Assembly: GCF_018476905.1 (NCBI RefSeq)
Contig: NZ_JAHCVK010000014.1
Span: 1-36,032 of the forward strand
Source: Geomobilimonas luticola
GTDB lineage: Bacteria > Desulfobacterota > Desulfuromonadia > Geobacterales > Geobacteraceae
Reading direction: 5' to 3'
DNA length: 36,032 bases
Shown here piece by piece: positions 1 to 7,229 of the stretch (its first letter is position 1; each line of letters begins with the position of its first letter). Under the pieces are notes generated by a model. The model ran no database searches and was not told the DNA's origin. It worked only from the letters and a program-made list of their open reading frames with translations. The position numbers were made by a program, and so were the translations under genes.

Positions 1-995
1 ACCAGGGCCATACCGAGGGAGATCTGATCAAGCGGTGCCTTCATGAACAGGGCCGGCTCCAGGAAGCGCTGGCCGGCATCGGCACCGGTCAGGGTAATGC
101 CGTCCTTGAGAACCAGCTTGGAGACGTGGTCCTGGATGTTGGGATTGCTGACGATGTCGGAGAAGAACCCAATCGGGTTGAAACTCGCCTTGGCCATTAC
201 CAGCACCGACAGCAGGAAAGCGCCGGACATGAGGAGGCCGGCCTTGATGATCTGGACCCAGGTGGTGGCGGTCATGCCGCCGAAGACGACGTAGCCTACC
301 ATCAGGATACCGACGCCGATGATGGCGGTCTTGTAGGGGACACCTACCAGCAGGGCCATCAGCTTGCCGGCACCGACCATCTGGGCGGTGAGGTAGAAGG
401 TGGAGACGGCGACGGTGGAAAGGGCCGCCACGGCGCGCACCGGTTTCGGCTCGGTCCGGAAGGAGAGGATATCCCCCAGGGTGTACTTGCCGGCGTTACG
501 GCACGGCTCGGCCACGATCAGGAGCACGGTGATGTAGGCGACCAGCCACCCCACCGAGTACATGAAGCCGTCGTACCCGTAGAGGGAGATCATCCCGGAA
601 ATACCGAGGAACGAGGCGGCCGACATGTAGTCGCCGGCGATGGCCCAGCCGTTCTGGGTGCCGGTGATCCCGCCACCGGCAGCGTAAAAGTCAGCCGCCG
701 TCTTGGTCCGCTTGGCGGCCCAGACGACCACCGACATGGTGATGGCGATGATGATCGCGAACATGCCGATGGTAATGGTTTTGTTGGCCTTGATTTCCTT
801 TTTGAGCGGAGCTGCCGCTGCCGGAGCGGCAGGGGTTGCGCTGGGGGCTGCTACTACCGGTGCCGTGGGAGAAGCGGCGGGAGTGGTCACTGCTGCGGGG
901 GCGCCAGGGGCTGCCGGAGCCTTGGCCGGCTCAGCCGCGTAAGCAAGGGCGCCCAGGGAAAGGGTCAGGGTAAACGCTGCGATTAATTTTTTCAT
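1..995 (-). CDS. actP: Cation/acetate symporter (ActP-type, SSS family), C-terminus cut by window edge
   Basis: Sodium:solute symporter-family permease for acetate and similar monocarboxylates in the inner membrane. The visible 331 residues start at ATG 995 behind an AGGAGG ribosome site that overlaps the stop of the DUF485 gene. A signal peptide (MKKLIAAFTLTLSLGALAYA) is followed by an Ala/Pro-rich stretch of about 40 residues. The permease core then begins, with the ActP-like signatures YAAGGGITGTQNGWAIAGDYMS, SAASFLGISG and AQMVGAGKL, and many hydrophobic segments. The Ala/Pro linker is longer than in E. coli ActP. The gene is the last visible member of a DUF485-actP pair, and an IclR regulator lies just upstream. 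Geobacter species carry several acetate permease paralogues, so the exact substrate is inferred. Family assignment is secure. Confidence 0.93.
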   Translation of the reverse strand, partial: MKKLIAAFTLTLSLGALAYAAEPAKAPAAPGAPAAVTTPAASPTAPVVAAPSATPAAPAAAAPLKKEIKANKTITIGMFAIIIAITMSVVVWAAKRTKTAADFYAAGGGITGTQNGWAIAGDYMSAASFLGISGMISLYGYDGFMYSVGWLVAYITVLLIVAEPCRNAGKYTLGDILSFRTEPKPVRAVAALSTVAVSTFYLTAQMVGAGKLMALLVGVPYKTAIIGVGILMVGYVVFGGMTATTWVQIIKAGLLMSGAFLLSVLVMAKASFNPIGFFSDIVSNPNIQDHVSKLVLKDGITLTGADAGQRFLEPALFMKAPLDQISLGMAL

Positions 996-1009
996 TCTCT
1001 GAGCCTCCT

Positions 1010-1318
1010 TTACTTGAGTTCGTCCACCAGCTCACGGGTGAGACGGTCGAAATCCTTGTTGGCCACATGGGCATAATAGTGTGCCAGTCCCCAGGATACG
1101 AAGAACTGGGAGAGGGCAAACACGTAACCGAAATTGACGACGCCGATGACTTTGACCTTGAACAGGCCGGGGGCATACGCTGCCCCGATGGGGAGGAGGA
1201 AATAATACACGGTGGAAAAAATCCACCAGCCGAACAGGAATGCCGCTTTCTTGTGGTGCAGTTCGACGAATTTGGGGTTTTTGGCTATCGCCGCCCAGTC
1301 ATACTGTCTTTCTGCCAT
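1010..1318 (-). CDS. DUF485 family small inner-membrane protein
   Basis: A 102-residue protein with two hydrophobic helices (about residues 25-45 and 57-80), usually encoded directly before acetate permeases (E. coli YjcH is the analogue). Its precise role is unknown, and it is presumed to assist the ActP partner. The start ATG 1318 is chosen because an AAAGGAG site sits just upstream. A longer reading frame to ATG 1378 lacks a properly spaced site and adds unconserved-looking sequence. The stop TAA at 1010-1012 lies 14 bases before the actP start, inside the actP ribosome-binding region, so the two are almost certainly co-transcribed and translationally coupled. Confidence 0.9.
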   Translation of the reverse strand: MAERQYDWAAIAKNPKFVELHHKKAAFLFGWWIFSTVYYFLLPIGAAYAPGLFKVKVIGVVNFGYVFALSQFFVSWGLAHYYAHVANKDFDRLTRELVDELK

Positions 1319-1419
1319 GGGAGTTACTCCTTTCGTAATGGGTTGCCGTGCGAAGAATCGAATATCCGGTTCTTGCATATCTACTGCTGCGAATAATCCT
1401 CCTTTCTGTAGTTTGCTAT

Positions 1420-2196
1420 TTAACAGGCTGGGGCATAACCGAATTTTGCCGACAGGATTTCCCCACCTTCCATGAGGGAGGGGATAATCTCCATTTCCAG
1501 GCGATCGGCCAGCATGCGGAACGACGGGACAAGCATGGTCAGGGCTCCCACCACCTTCCCGCCATAATCCCTCACGGCAACGGCCACACTGACAATACCG
1601 TCGCCCAGCCCCCCGAATTCAACCGCAACCCCCCGGGACCGGATGGCTTCAAGCTCAAAGGCAATCGATGCCACATCGATGCCTTCTCCGGATTTGCCAC
1701 GCCGTTTTCCCAGTCTGTCGAGCACATCCCGCGATTCCAGCGCCTTCATGATCTTGCCCGCAGCATTGCTGAACAGAGGGAAACGCTTGCCCACCAGGGG
1801 AGTTGCCTTGATCTGTTGCTCGCAGTCGACCATGTCGATGAAAAGCACTTCTTCGCCGTTGAGGACCGTCATATACATCGCCTCGCCATGCTTGCGGACG
1901 AGCTTTTCCATAACCGGATGTGCGTGCTTCACCACGTTTGCGGTTCTGATGATCTTCTGGCCAAGCTCTACAGCGGCAAAACCCAGCCGGTAGGTACCGG
2001 AGAATTCATCTTTTTCCACGATCCCCCGCGTCTGCAGGGTATAGAGCAGCCTGAAGGTCTTGTTGCGGGAAAGTCCGAGGCGTTCCGCAAAATAGCCGAC
2101 GGTCGGCGCCAACGGCTCTTCGGATAGTATGTCCAGCATGGCGAGCGCCATGCTCACGTTGAGAACGGAATAGGTATCTTTTTTATCGGCAAGCAT
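1420..2196 (-). CDS. IclR-family transcriptional regulator
   Basis: A 258-residue regulator with an N-terminal winged helix-turn-helix (about residues 10-70, including GYFAERLGLSRNKTFRLLYT) and a C-terminal IclR effector domain. The effector region contains PLVGKRFPLFSNAAGKIMKA and, near the end, AVAVRDYGGKVVGALTM, both typical of the family. The frame is open to 2253, but I choose ATG 2196 (MLADKKDTYSV) because GGAGG lies 8 bases upstream. ATGs at 2211 and 2214 have no such site. It lies about 100 bp upstream of the DUF485-actP pair on the same strand, which suggests it controls acetate uptake or metabolism. The target and ligand are inferred, not shown. Confidence 0.92.
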   Translation of the reverse strand: MLADKKDTYSVLNVSMALAMLDILSEEPLAPTVGYFAERLGLSRNKTFRLLYTLQTRGIVEKDEFSGTYRLGFAAVELGQKIIRTANVVKHAHPVMEKLVRKHGEAMYMTVLNGEEVLFIDMVDCEQQIKATPLVGKRFPLFSNAAGKIMKALESRDVLDRLGKRRGKSGEGIDVASIAFELEAIRSRGVAVEFGGLGDGIVSVAVAVRDYGGKVVGALTMLVPSFRMLADRLEMEIIPSLMEGGEILSAKFGYAPAC

Positions 2197-2259
2197 CTGG
2201 ACTGCCTCCATCATGATGTTCGACTGAACCGGGGAACGTTCCCACAGAATCAATCCTTA

Positions 2260-2276
2260 AACTGGTCAGACAGGTT
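2260..2276. promoter_or_regulatory. Candidate operator palindrome upstream of the IclR gene
   Basis: A 17-bp interrupted palindrome of form AACNNGTCNGACNNGTT lies 64 bp upstream of the chosen IclR start. All the specified positions are symmetric. IclR-family proteins often bind near their own promoters, so an autoregulatory site is plausible. It could also be chance, as no second copy was seen in this window. Confidence 0.35.
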
Positions 2277-2341
2277 GAGGTGACCCTTCCGCCTCGCACG
2301 ACGTGCCGATGCCACTTAAGGCATCGGCTTCACCTCACCTG
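2271..2341. repeat. Nested inverted repeat (two-tier stem-loop) in the IclR leader
   Basis: An outer arm at 2271-2283 (CAGGTTGAGGTGA) pairs with 2330-2341 (TCACCTCACCTG) through 12 bp with a single bulged T. Inside it, GCCGATGCC (2305-2313) pairs perfectly with GGCATCGGC (2320-2328) around the six-base loop ACTTAA. There is no T-run on either side, so it is not a simple terminator. It lies between the small ORF at 2400-2717 and the IclR gene, both on the minus strand, and would be in the leader of the IclR transcript. Confidence 0.6.
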
Positions 2342-2399
2342 CCGGTCGATTGATGCCTGGCCAGGAGAAATGACAAAGGCGGACGTGTGGTGCGAGTTT

Positions 2400-2717
2400 T
2401 CAGGATAAACGATGGAGAAGACAGGGTGGTGCCCGTGCGGTAAGGCGCGAAGAGAATTTTGCCGTGAAGGGGTGATCAGCATTAAGAAGGGAAATAAATT
2501 TGCGTTTTAAAGGGGGCTGAATGGAATGGCTGATAGCTGTGCAGGGATGAAAGGTATTTTTGACGAGTTCATCGGAAGGCTTCTCGGTACTTTCGATAAC
2601 GGCTCCTGCTTGGTGTTTAGACCCGTCGCCCTCAAAGAGAAAGGGATTTTTTATCCCCAGAAAAACCAGGAAAAACGATGCGACAACAATGCATTGTATG
2701 AGTATTTTCCTGGTCAT
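2400..2717 (-). CDS. Small hypothetical membrane-anchored or exported protein
   Basis: A 105-residue reading frame starting at ATG 2717 with GGAG five or six bases upstream. Residues 1-28 form one strong hydrophobic segment after a positive start (MTRKILIQCIVVASFFLVFLG), like a signal anchor. The remainder is basic and polar with no recognisable domain and has two Cys residues far apart. I do not recognise the family. Support comes from the ribosome site, the sensible N-terminal topology and the lack of any better frame here. Base composition is lower in GC than the neighbours, so it may be recently acquired or a decaying gene. The opposite-strand frame at 2526-2807 is less convincing. Confidence 0.45.
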   Translation of the reverse strand: MTRKILIQCIVVASFFLVFLGIKNPFLFEGDGSKHQAGAVIESTEKPSDELVKNTFHPCTAISHSIQPPLKRKFISLLNADHPFTAKFSSRLTARAPPCLLHRLS

Positions 2718-3239
2718 GACATCTCCATCTCACGGGCTCAATTGCCCAACGCCGGCGGACATCCATTAGACTACAAATGTTTTGTGTTCAAATTAAAAAA
2801 AATATAACGCTTTTTTAGTTGCTATGCAAGCTATATTTTAGAAAAACCGTAACCACCTATTTTTGCGCTGCAATCTCATCAAAAATAAATTCTACACCCT
2901 GTTCTTCCGGTCTGAAACAGATTCGCTCCAACAGGACTATGCATCTTTTCTCCTGGAATTCCGAGCACTCTCCGTATTTTGCAACCGGTGCCATGATGTA
3001 CGCGAATGCACATGAACAACCGTCATGCAGTACGGGCGCATTTGGCGGGACTGCGCCGTGATAAAGGTTCTATGCAGATAATGCCATGTTGTGCTGATGG
3101 CATGGAGGGGGGAAAGGGAGACGGGAAGATGCGGGTACGGATACCGTCTGAATCGTCAACCCGCATTTTATTTGACGAAATCCACCGGTGTGATTACACT
3201 TGTGACATTTTCCATCCCTGCTCGCAGAAAGGCCGAGCG
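2718..3239. other. Long AT-richer spacer before the MarR gene
   Basis: About 520 bp without a convincing gene. The stretch 2770-2900 is notably AT-rich and holds runs of A and T. A hairpin ATGCCAT (3081-3087) / ATGGCAT (3097-3103) with a nine-base loop is present. The MarR frame is open back to 3006, but the predicted extension has no domain character and no ribosome site. A promoter for the MarR gene is listed separately. Confidence 0.6.
3172..3200 (+). promoter_or_regulatory. Sigma-70-like promoter of the MarR gene with overlapping palindrome
   Basis: TTGACG (3172-3177) and TACACT (3195-3200) are separated by exactly 17 bp. The 12-bp palindrome GTGTGATTACAC (3188-3199; GTGTRATYACAC) covers the -10 element, a position where MarR proteins often bind to repress their own gene. 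The transcript would start about 33 bp before the ATG. This is motif reading only. Confidence 0.5.
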
Positions 3240-3773
3240 ATGCCGACGTCCAGACTAGTGGCTGATATCATCGACAACATCCGACGGGTTTTCCAGGTAA
3301 TAAACGAGCAGTCCAAAAGAGCGGAGCGGGAAACGGGGCTGACCGGCCCCCAGCTCTGGGCAATCAAGATAATCTCGGAGTCGGCTCCCCTCAAGCTTTC
3401 GGAACTGGCCCGGCGCATGTATCTGCATCCGGCAACGGTTGTCGGGATCATTGATCGGCTGGAAGGGAGGGACTATGTGACGAGGACCCGCTCTCAGGAA
3501 GATCGCCGGGTGGTTGAAATAAACCTGACCCCACAGGGGAAGAAGCTAGTCGAACATGCCCCGGAGGTAGCGCAGGGGCTTCTGGTGAAAGGGCTTGAAC
3601 CGCTGCCCGAAGAGATGCTCGTGAAAATTTACGATGGCCTGGACCAGCTGGTGACGATACTCGGTGCACAGGAAATGCTACCCCGGCTGTTTCTCTCTCC
3701 CGAAATGAATGTCCCCCCGCAAGACACATCCCCCGATGAAGCCTCTAGCCCGACCAATGAAAAAAGCCCGTAG
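3240..3773 (+). CDS. MarR-family transcriptional regulator
   Basis: A 177-residue winged-helix regulator. After an N-terminal dimerisation helix come the MarR signatures GPQLWAIKIISE, LKLSELARRMYLHPATVVGIIDRLEGRDYV (recognition helix, about residues 55-85) and the wing RTRSQEDRRVVEINLTPQGK. ATG 3240 is preceded by AGAAAGG with suitable spacing. The C-terminus has an extra Pro/Ser-rich tail of about 30 residues beyond the usual MarR fold. The gene is isolated on the plus strand and convergent with speA. Its stop codon lies inside the speA terminator hairpin. Ligand and targets cannot be told, and autoregulation is suggested by the palindrome over its -10 box. Confidence 0.92.
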   Translation: MPTSRLVADIIDNIRRVFQVINEQSKRAERETGLTGPQLWAIKIISESAPLKLSELARRMYLHPATVVGIIDRLEGRDYVTRTRSQEDRRVVEINLTPQGKKLVEHAPEVAQGLLVKGLEPLPEEMLVKIYDGLDQLVTILGAQEMLPRLFLSPEMNVPPQDTSPDEASSPTNEKSP

Positions 3774-3792
3774 ACAATCTTGTCTACGGGCT
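3759..3792 (-). terminator. Rho-independent terminator of the polyamine genes
   Basis: A perfect 12-bp stem, AGCCCGTAGACA (3765-3776) with TGTCTACGGGCT (3781-3792), around a four-base loop. On the minus strand it is followed by a run of Ts (complement of the A-run at 3759-3765). It lies 20 bp past the speA stop. The MarR stop codon at 3771-3773 is inside the stem. Confidence 0.92.
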
Positions 3793-3812
3793 CTCGTCAT
3801 TCGTACGGGAAG

Positions 3813-5726
3813 CTATTCCCCCAGGTAGGTGTACCCGAGCAGGGTCCGGTCCAGGAGCTCGATGAAATGGCTGCTCTCCTCGATGGAGACCTTGCGCTGG
3901 GCCACCCCCTTCTCCAAGTGCTCCCGGACCCGTTTCAGGATCTCCGGCCCCTTGTACTGGACGTACTTCAGGCTCTCCCAGCAGGCGTCGCCGTTGATGA
4001 CCGTGTCGATCATGTAGCCGGACTTCTTGCTGAAGGTGATGTGGACGGCGTTGGTGTCGCCGAACAGGTTGTGCAGGTCCCCCAGGATCTCCTGGTAGGC
4101 GCCGATGAGGAAGAAGCCGATGTAGTAATCCTCTTCCTTGCGGATCTTGTGGAGCGGCAGGAACTTGCTCCGGCCGTTCTCCCCCACGAAGCTGGTGATC
4201 TCCCCGTCCGAATCGCAGGTGATGTCGGCGATGGAGGCGATGACGTCCGGCTTCTGGTTCAGCCGCTGCAGCGGGACGATGGGGAAGAGCTGGTCGATGG
4301 CCCAGGAGTCGGGGACCGACTGGAAGAGGGAGAAGTTGGCGAAGTAGGTCTGGCGCAGGGCCAGCTGGAAGTTCTGCAGCTCCTCGGGGATCGGCTTGAT
4401 CTTCTCCACGATGCCGTTGATCTTCCTGATGATCTTGCCGTAGAGCCACTCGGCAATCGCCCGCTCCTGCAGGGTGAGGTACCCCAGGTTGAACAGGCTC
4501 ACCGCCTCCTGGATCAACTGCTGGGTGTCGTGGTAGTCCTCCCGGAGGCTGTAGCGGTCGATGCTCTTGTGGATGTCCACCAGCTTCTTGACGGTCGGTG
4601 CCAGCTTCTCCGCCTTTTCCAGGTCCTCCTCGAAATCGGGGGTGAGGCGCTGGGTGTTGGTGTTGAGGACATTGGTCACCAGTACCGAGTAGTGGGCGAC
4701 CGTGGCCCGCCCCGATTCGGAGATGATGTTGGGGCACTCCACCCCGGCGTCGTCGCAGATGTTCTTGATCTGGTAGATGACGTCGTTGGCGTACTCGTCG
4801 ATGGAATAGTTGACGCTGGAGAAGTAGCTGGACTTGGAGCCGTCGTAGTCCACCCCCAGCCCCCCGCCGATATCCACGTACTCGATCCCCACCCCCATCT
4901 TGCGCAGCTCGGCATAGACCCGCGCCCCCTCGATGAGGGCGGTCTTGATCTTGTCGATCTTGGTGATCTGGGAGCCTATGTGGAAGTGGATCAGCTTCAC
5001 CCGGTCGAGCAGGTTGTTCTCCTCCAGAAGGCCGATGGCGGCGATGATCTCCGCCATCCGGAGGCCGAACTTGGCGTCCTCTCCCCCCGAGGTGGCCCAC
5101 TTGCCGGTCCCCTTGGAGGAGAGCTTGACCCGGATGCCGAGTTTCGGCTGGATGCCGGTCTTCTTCGACAGCTCGATGACCTTTTCCAGCTCGAACAGCT
5201 TCTCGATCACCAGGGTGATGTCATAGCCGATCTTGGTGGCGTAGAGCACCGTCTCGATGTACTCCGAGTCCTTGTAGCCGTTGCAGATGATGGGGAGGTT
5301 GTTGCCGCTGGAGATGGAGATCCCCGCAACCAGCTCCGGCTTGGAGCCGACCTCAAGGCCAATGTTGTAACGTTTGCCGTAATTGGCGATCGCCTCCACC
5401 ACCTGGCGCTGCTGGTTCACCTTGATCGGGTAGAAGGTCTGGTACGTGGCCGGATAGTCGTTCTCGGCGATGGCATTCCGGAAGACCCGGTTGATGCTGG
5501 CGATCCGCCCCTGGAGGACGTCCATGAAACGGAGCAGGATGGGGGGCTTGATCTTCCGCTTGATCAGGTCGTCCACCAGCACCCGGAGGTCGATGGAATT
5601 CTTGGAGTTGGAAGACGGGTGAACGCAGACGTTCCCCTTCTTGTTGATGGAGAAGAGATCTGCCCCCCAGTTGTCCATGTTGTAAACCTTGGAGGAATCG
5701 TTAATCGACCAGCGTTCGGACACCAT
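3813..5726 (-). CDS. speA: Biosynthetic arginine decarboxylase
   Basis: PLP-dependent (fold III) enzyme converting arginine to agmatine, the first step toward putrescine. It has 637 residues, close to the usual 630-660 of SpeA. Lys102 in FYPIKVNQQ is the PLP lysine. HFHIGSQI (about 248-254), DIGGGLGVDYDGS (285-297) and SESGRA (336-341) form the barrel's cofactor site. CDSDGEI near residue 500 carries the conserved active-site Cys/Asp region. The start ATG 5726 follows an AAGGGTGG site. It is the last gene of the polyamine block and ends at a strong terminator. The agmatine-processing enzymes are not in the window. Confidence 0.97.
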   Translation of the reverse strand: MVSERWSINDSSKVYNMDNWGADLFSINKKGNVCVHPSSNSKNSIDLRVLVDDLIKRKIKPPILLRFMDVLQGRIASINRVFRNAIAENDYPATYQTFYPIKVNQQRQVVEAIANYGKRYNIGLEVGSKPELVAGISISSGNNLPIICNGYKDSEYIETVLYATKIGYDITLVIEKLFELEKVIELSKKTGIQPKLGIRVKLSSKGTGKWATSGGEDAKFGLRMAEIIAAIGLLEENNLLDRVKLIHFHIGSQITKIDKIKTALIEGARVYAELRKMGVGIEYVDIGGGLGVDYDGSKSSYFSSVNYSIDEYANDVIYQIKNICDDAGVECPNIISESGRATVAHYSVLVTNVLNTNTQRLTPDFEEDLEKAEKLAPTVKKLVDIHKSIDRYSLREDYHDTQQLIQEAVSLFNLGYLTLQERAIAEWLYGKIIRKINGIVEKIKPIPEELQNFQLALRQTYFANFSLFQSVPDSWAIDQLFPIVPLQRLNQKPDVIASIADITCDSDGEITSFVGENGRSKFLPLHKIRKEEDYYIGFFLIGAYQEILGDLHNLFGDTNAVHITFSKKSGYMIDTVINGDACWESLKYVQYKGPEILKRVREHLEKGVAQRKVSIEESSHFIELLDRTLLGYTYLGE

Positions 5727-5785
5727 AAGCAGTTACCACCCTTCTAAGGGATTCTTTACAAAATCAAAAGCGATCAAAAAAGCGA

Positions 5786-5907
5786 TTTACCACAGAGGAC
5801 ACGGAGGAACAAAAATGAGGGGAAACAAACTCCAGCTTTGTTCTTCACTCCGCACTTCCTCTGTGTTCTCTGTGGTTAAAGCTTTCAGGGATCCTCTGTG
5901 GTTAAGG
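5786..5907. repeat. Paired-arm repeat, CCACAGAG family (copy 1)
   Basis: The left arm TTTACCACAGAGGACACGG (from 5786) and right arm 5856-5880 (reverse complement TTTAACCACAGAGAACACAG) are imperfect inverted repeats separated by about 45 bp. A third partial arm, CCTCTGTGGTTAAGG, is at 5893-5907. An outer pair, ATTCTTTACAA (5751-5761) and TTGTAAAGGAT, also faces inward. The same arms occur at 18531-18620, and a single arm at 13525-13552. It fills the speA-nspC spacer. Confidence 0.8.
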
Positions 5908-5925
5908 CTTGTAAAGGATTGAAGG

Positions 5926-7080
5926 TCACGACAGTCTGCGCCTGAAATCCTCGTAGCCGAACGTTCGCACCACCTTCAATTCCCCGCTCTCCGGCTCGTA
6001 CGTGCAGATGGCCGGGTGCTGGATGCCGTTGAAGGTGGTGGTCTTCACCATGGTGTAGTGGGACATGTCCTCGAAGGCGAGGCGCCGTCCCGGAACCAGA
6101 GGCTCCTCGAAGGACCAGTCGCCGATGACGTCACCCGCCAGACAGGACGGCCCCCCCAGCCGGTAGGTGTGGGGTTTGACACCGGGGTCGTACCCCCCCG
6201 TGATGCCGGGACGGTAGGGCATCTCCAGGATGTCCGGCATATGGCAGGTTGCGGAGACGTCCAGGATGGCAATGTCCATCTCGTTGTGCACCACGTCCAG
6301 CACCTCCGCCACGAGAATCCCCGTACCGATGGCGATCGCCTCCCCCGGCTCCAGGTAGACCTCCACGTCGTACTTTCTCTTGAAGTAGGTAATGAGTTCC
6401 ACCAGGGCGTCGATGTCGTACCCCTCGCGGGTGATGTGGTGGCCCCCCCCCAGGTTGAGCCATTTCATGCCGTGGAGGTACCGGCCGAACTTCTCCTCGA
6501 ACACCCGGGCGGTCCGCTCCAGCGGCTCGAACAGCTGCTCGCAGAGGGTATGGAAATGGAGCCCTTCGACGCCATCCAGGGACCGCCCCTCGAACTCGCG
6601 CAGGGGGATGCCGAGGCGCGACGTGGGGGCACAGGGGTCGTAGATGGGGGTATGCCCCTCAGAATGTTCCGGATTCACCCGCAGGCCGATGGATACCCGC
6701 CCCTTTTCCCGCTCCCACAGGGGGCGGAACCGCTCCAGCTGGTTGAAGGAGTTGAAGACCAGGTGGTTGGATATTTCCAGCAGCTCGACAACGTCGCTCT
6801 CCTTGAAGGCGGCGGCAAAGCTGTGCACCTCCCGGCCGAACTCCTCCCGCCCCAGGCGCGCCTCCCAGGGGGAGCTGGCGCAGACCCCGTGAAGCGTCTC
6901 CCGGATGACCGGAAAGACCGACCACATGGCGAACGCCTTGAGCGCCATGAGGATTTTCGCCCCCGAGCGCTTCTGCACCTGGTCCAGGATGGCCAGGTTG
7001 TGGCGCAACCGTCCCAGGTCCACCACGTAAGCGGGGGACGGGGCGAGTTCGAGGATTTTGGGTATGTCTATACCGATCAA
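5926..7080 (-). CDS. nspC: Carboxynorspermidine/carboxyspermidine decarboxylase
   Basis: PLP fold-III decarboxylase that removes CO2 from carboxy(nor)spermidine to give (nor)spermidine; 384 residues, matching the family. Lys48 in LMALKAF is the PLP lysine. HFHTLCE (about 175-181), LNLGGGHHIT (208-217), EPGEAIA (244-250) and the active-site Cys279 in SATCHMPD are all present. The start is TTG 7080 preceded by AAGGTG at 8 bases, and no ATG is suitably placed. It follows the dehydrogenase gene and precedes speA. In related delta-proteobacteria the product is usually spermidine, so carboxyspermidine is the more likely substrate. That choice is inferred. Confidence 0.95.
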   Translation of the reverse strand: MIGIDIPKILELAPSPAYVVDLGRLRHNLAILDQVQKRSGAKILMALKAFAMWSVFPVIRETLHGVCASSPWEARLGREEFGREVHSFAAAFKESDVVELLEISNHLVFNSFNQLERFRPLWEREKGRVSIGLRVNPEHSEGHTPIYDPCAPTSRLGIPLREFEGRSLDGVEGLHFHTLCEQLFEPLERTARVFEEKFGRYLHGMKWLNLGGGHHITREGYDIDALVELITYFKRKYDVEVYLEPGEAIAIGTGILVAEVLDVVHNEMDIAILDVSATCHMPDILEMPYRPGITGGYDPGVKPHTYRLGGPSCLAGDVIGDWSFEEPLVPGRRLAFEDMSHYTMVKTTTFNGIQHPAICTYEPESGELKVVRTFGYEDFRRRLS

Positions 7081-7099
7081 ATCTTTAACACCTTAAAGA

Positions 7100-7219
7100 C
7101 AATTGAACGCTGATCAAATCGGAGCAAGGCCTGATTGACGCTGATCAAGCAAATGTATCCGAGTTCATGTTCGATCCGCCTTTATCCGCGCCTTTTCCGC
7201 GCTAATCTGCGTTCAATTG
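7100..7219. repeat. Paired-arm repeat, TTGAACGCWGAT family (copy 1)
   Basis: Arms CAATTGAACGCTGAT (7100-7114) and ATCTGCGTTCAATTG (7205-7219) are inverted, with one mismatch in 15. Degenerate inner copies (TTGACGCTGATCAAG near 7136; CGCGCCTTTTCCGCGCTAA near 7188-7205) fill the middle. It occupies the nspC-dehydrogenase spacer. A single arm recurs at 30213-30260. Confidence 0.8.
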
Positions 7220-7229
7220 ATTTTTCGTC

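Noticed and set aside
3006-3239. An N-terminal extension of the MarR protein
   Set aside because: No ribosome site, no domain character, and the extension crosses the predicted promoter.
2197-3239. A GEMM-type cyclic-dinucleotide riboswitch, common in Geobacter leaders
   Set aside because: The characteristic conserved core was not found in this or other leaders by eye.
3780-5747. A 655-codon plus-strand open frame opposite speA
   Set aside because: It is antisense to a complete, motif-rich speA, is rich in Asp/Leu/Val from GC-biased third positions, and has no domain.
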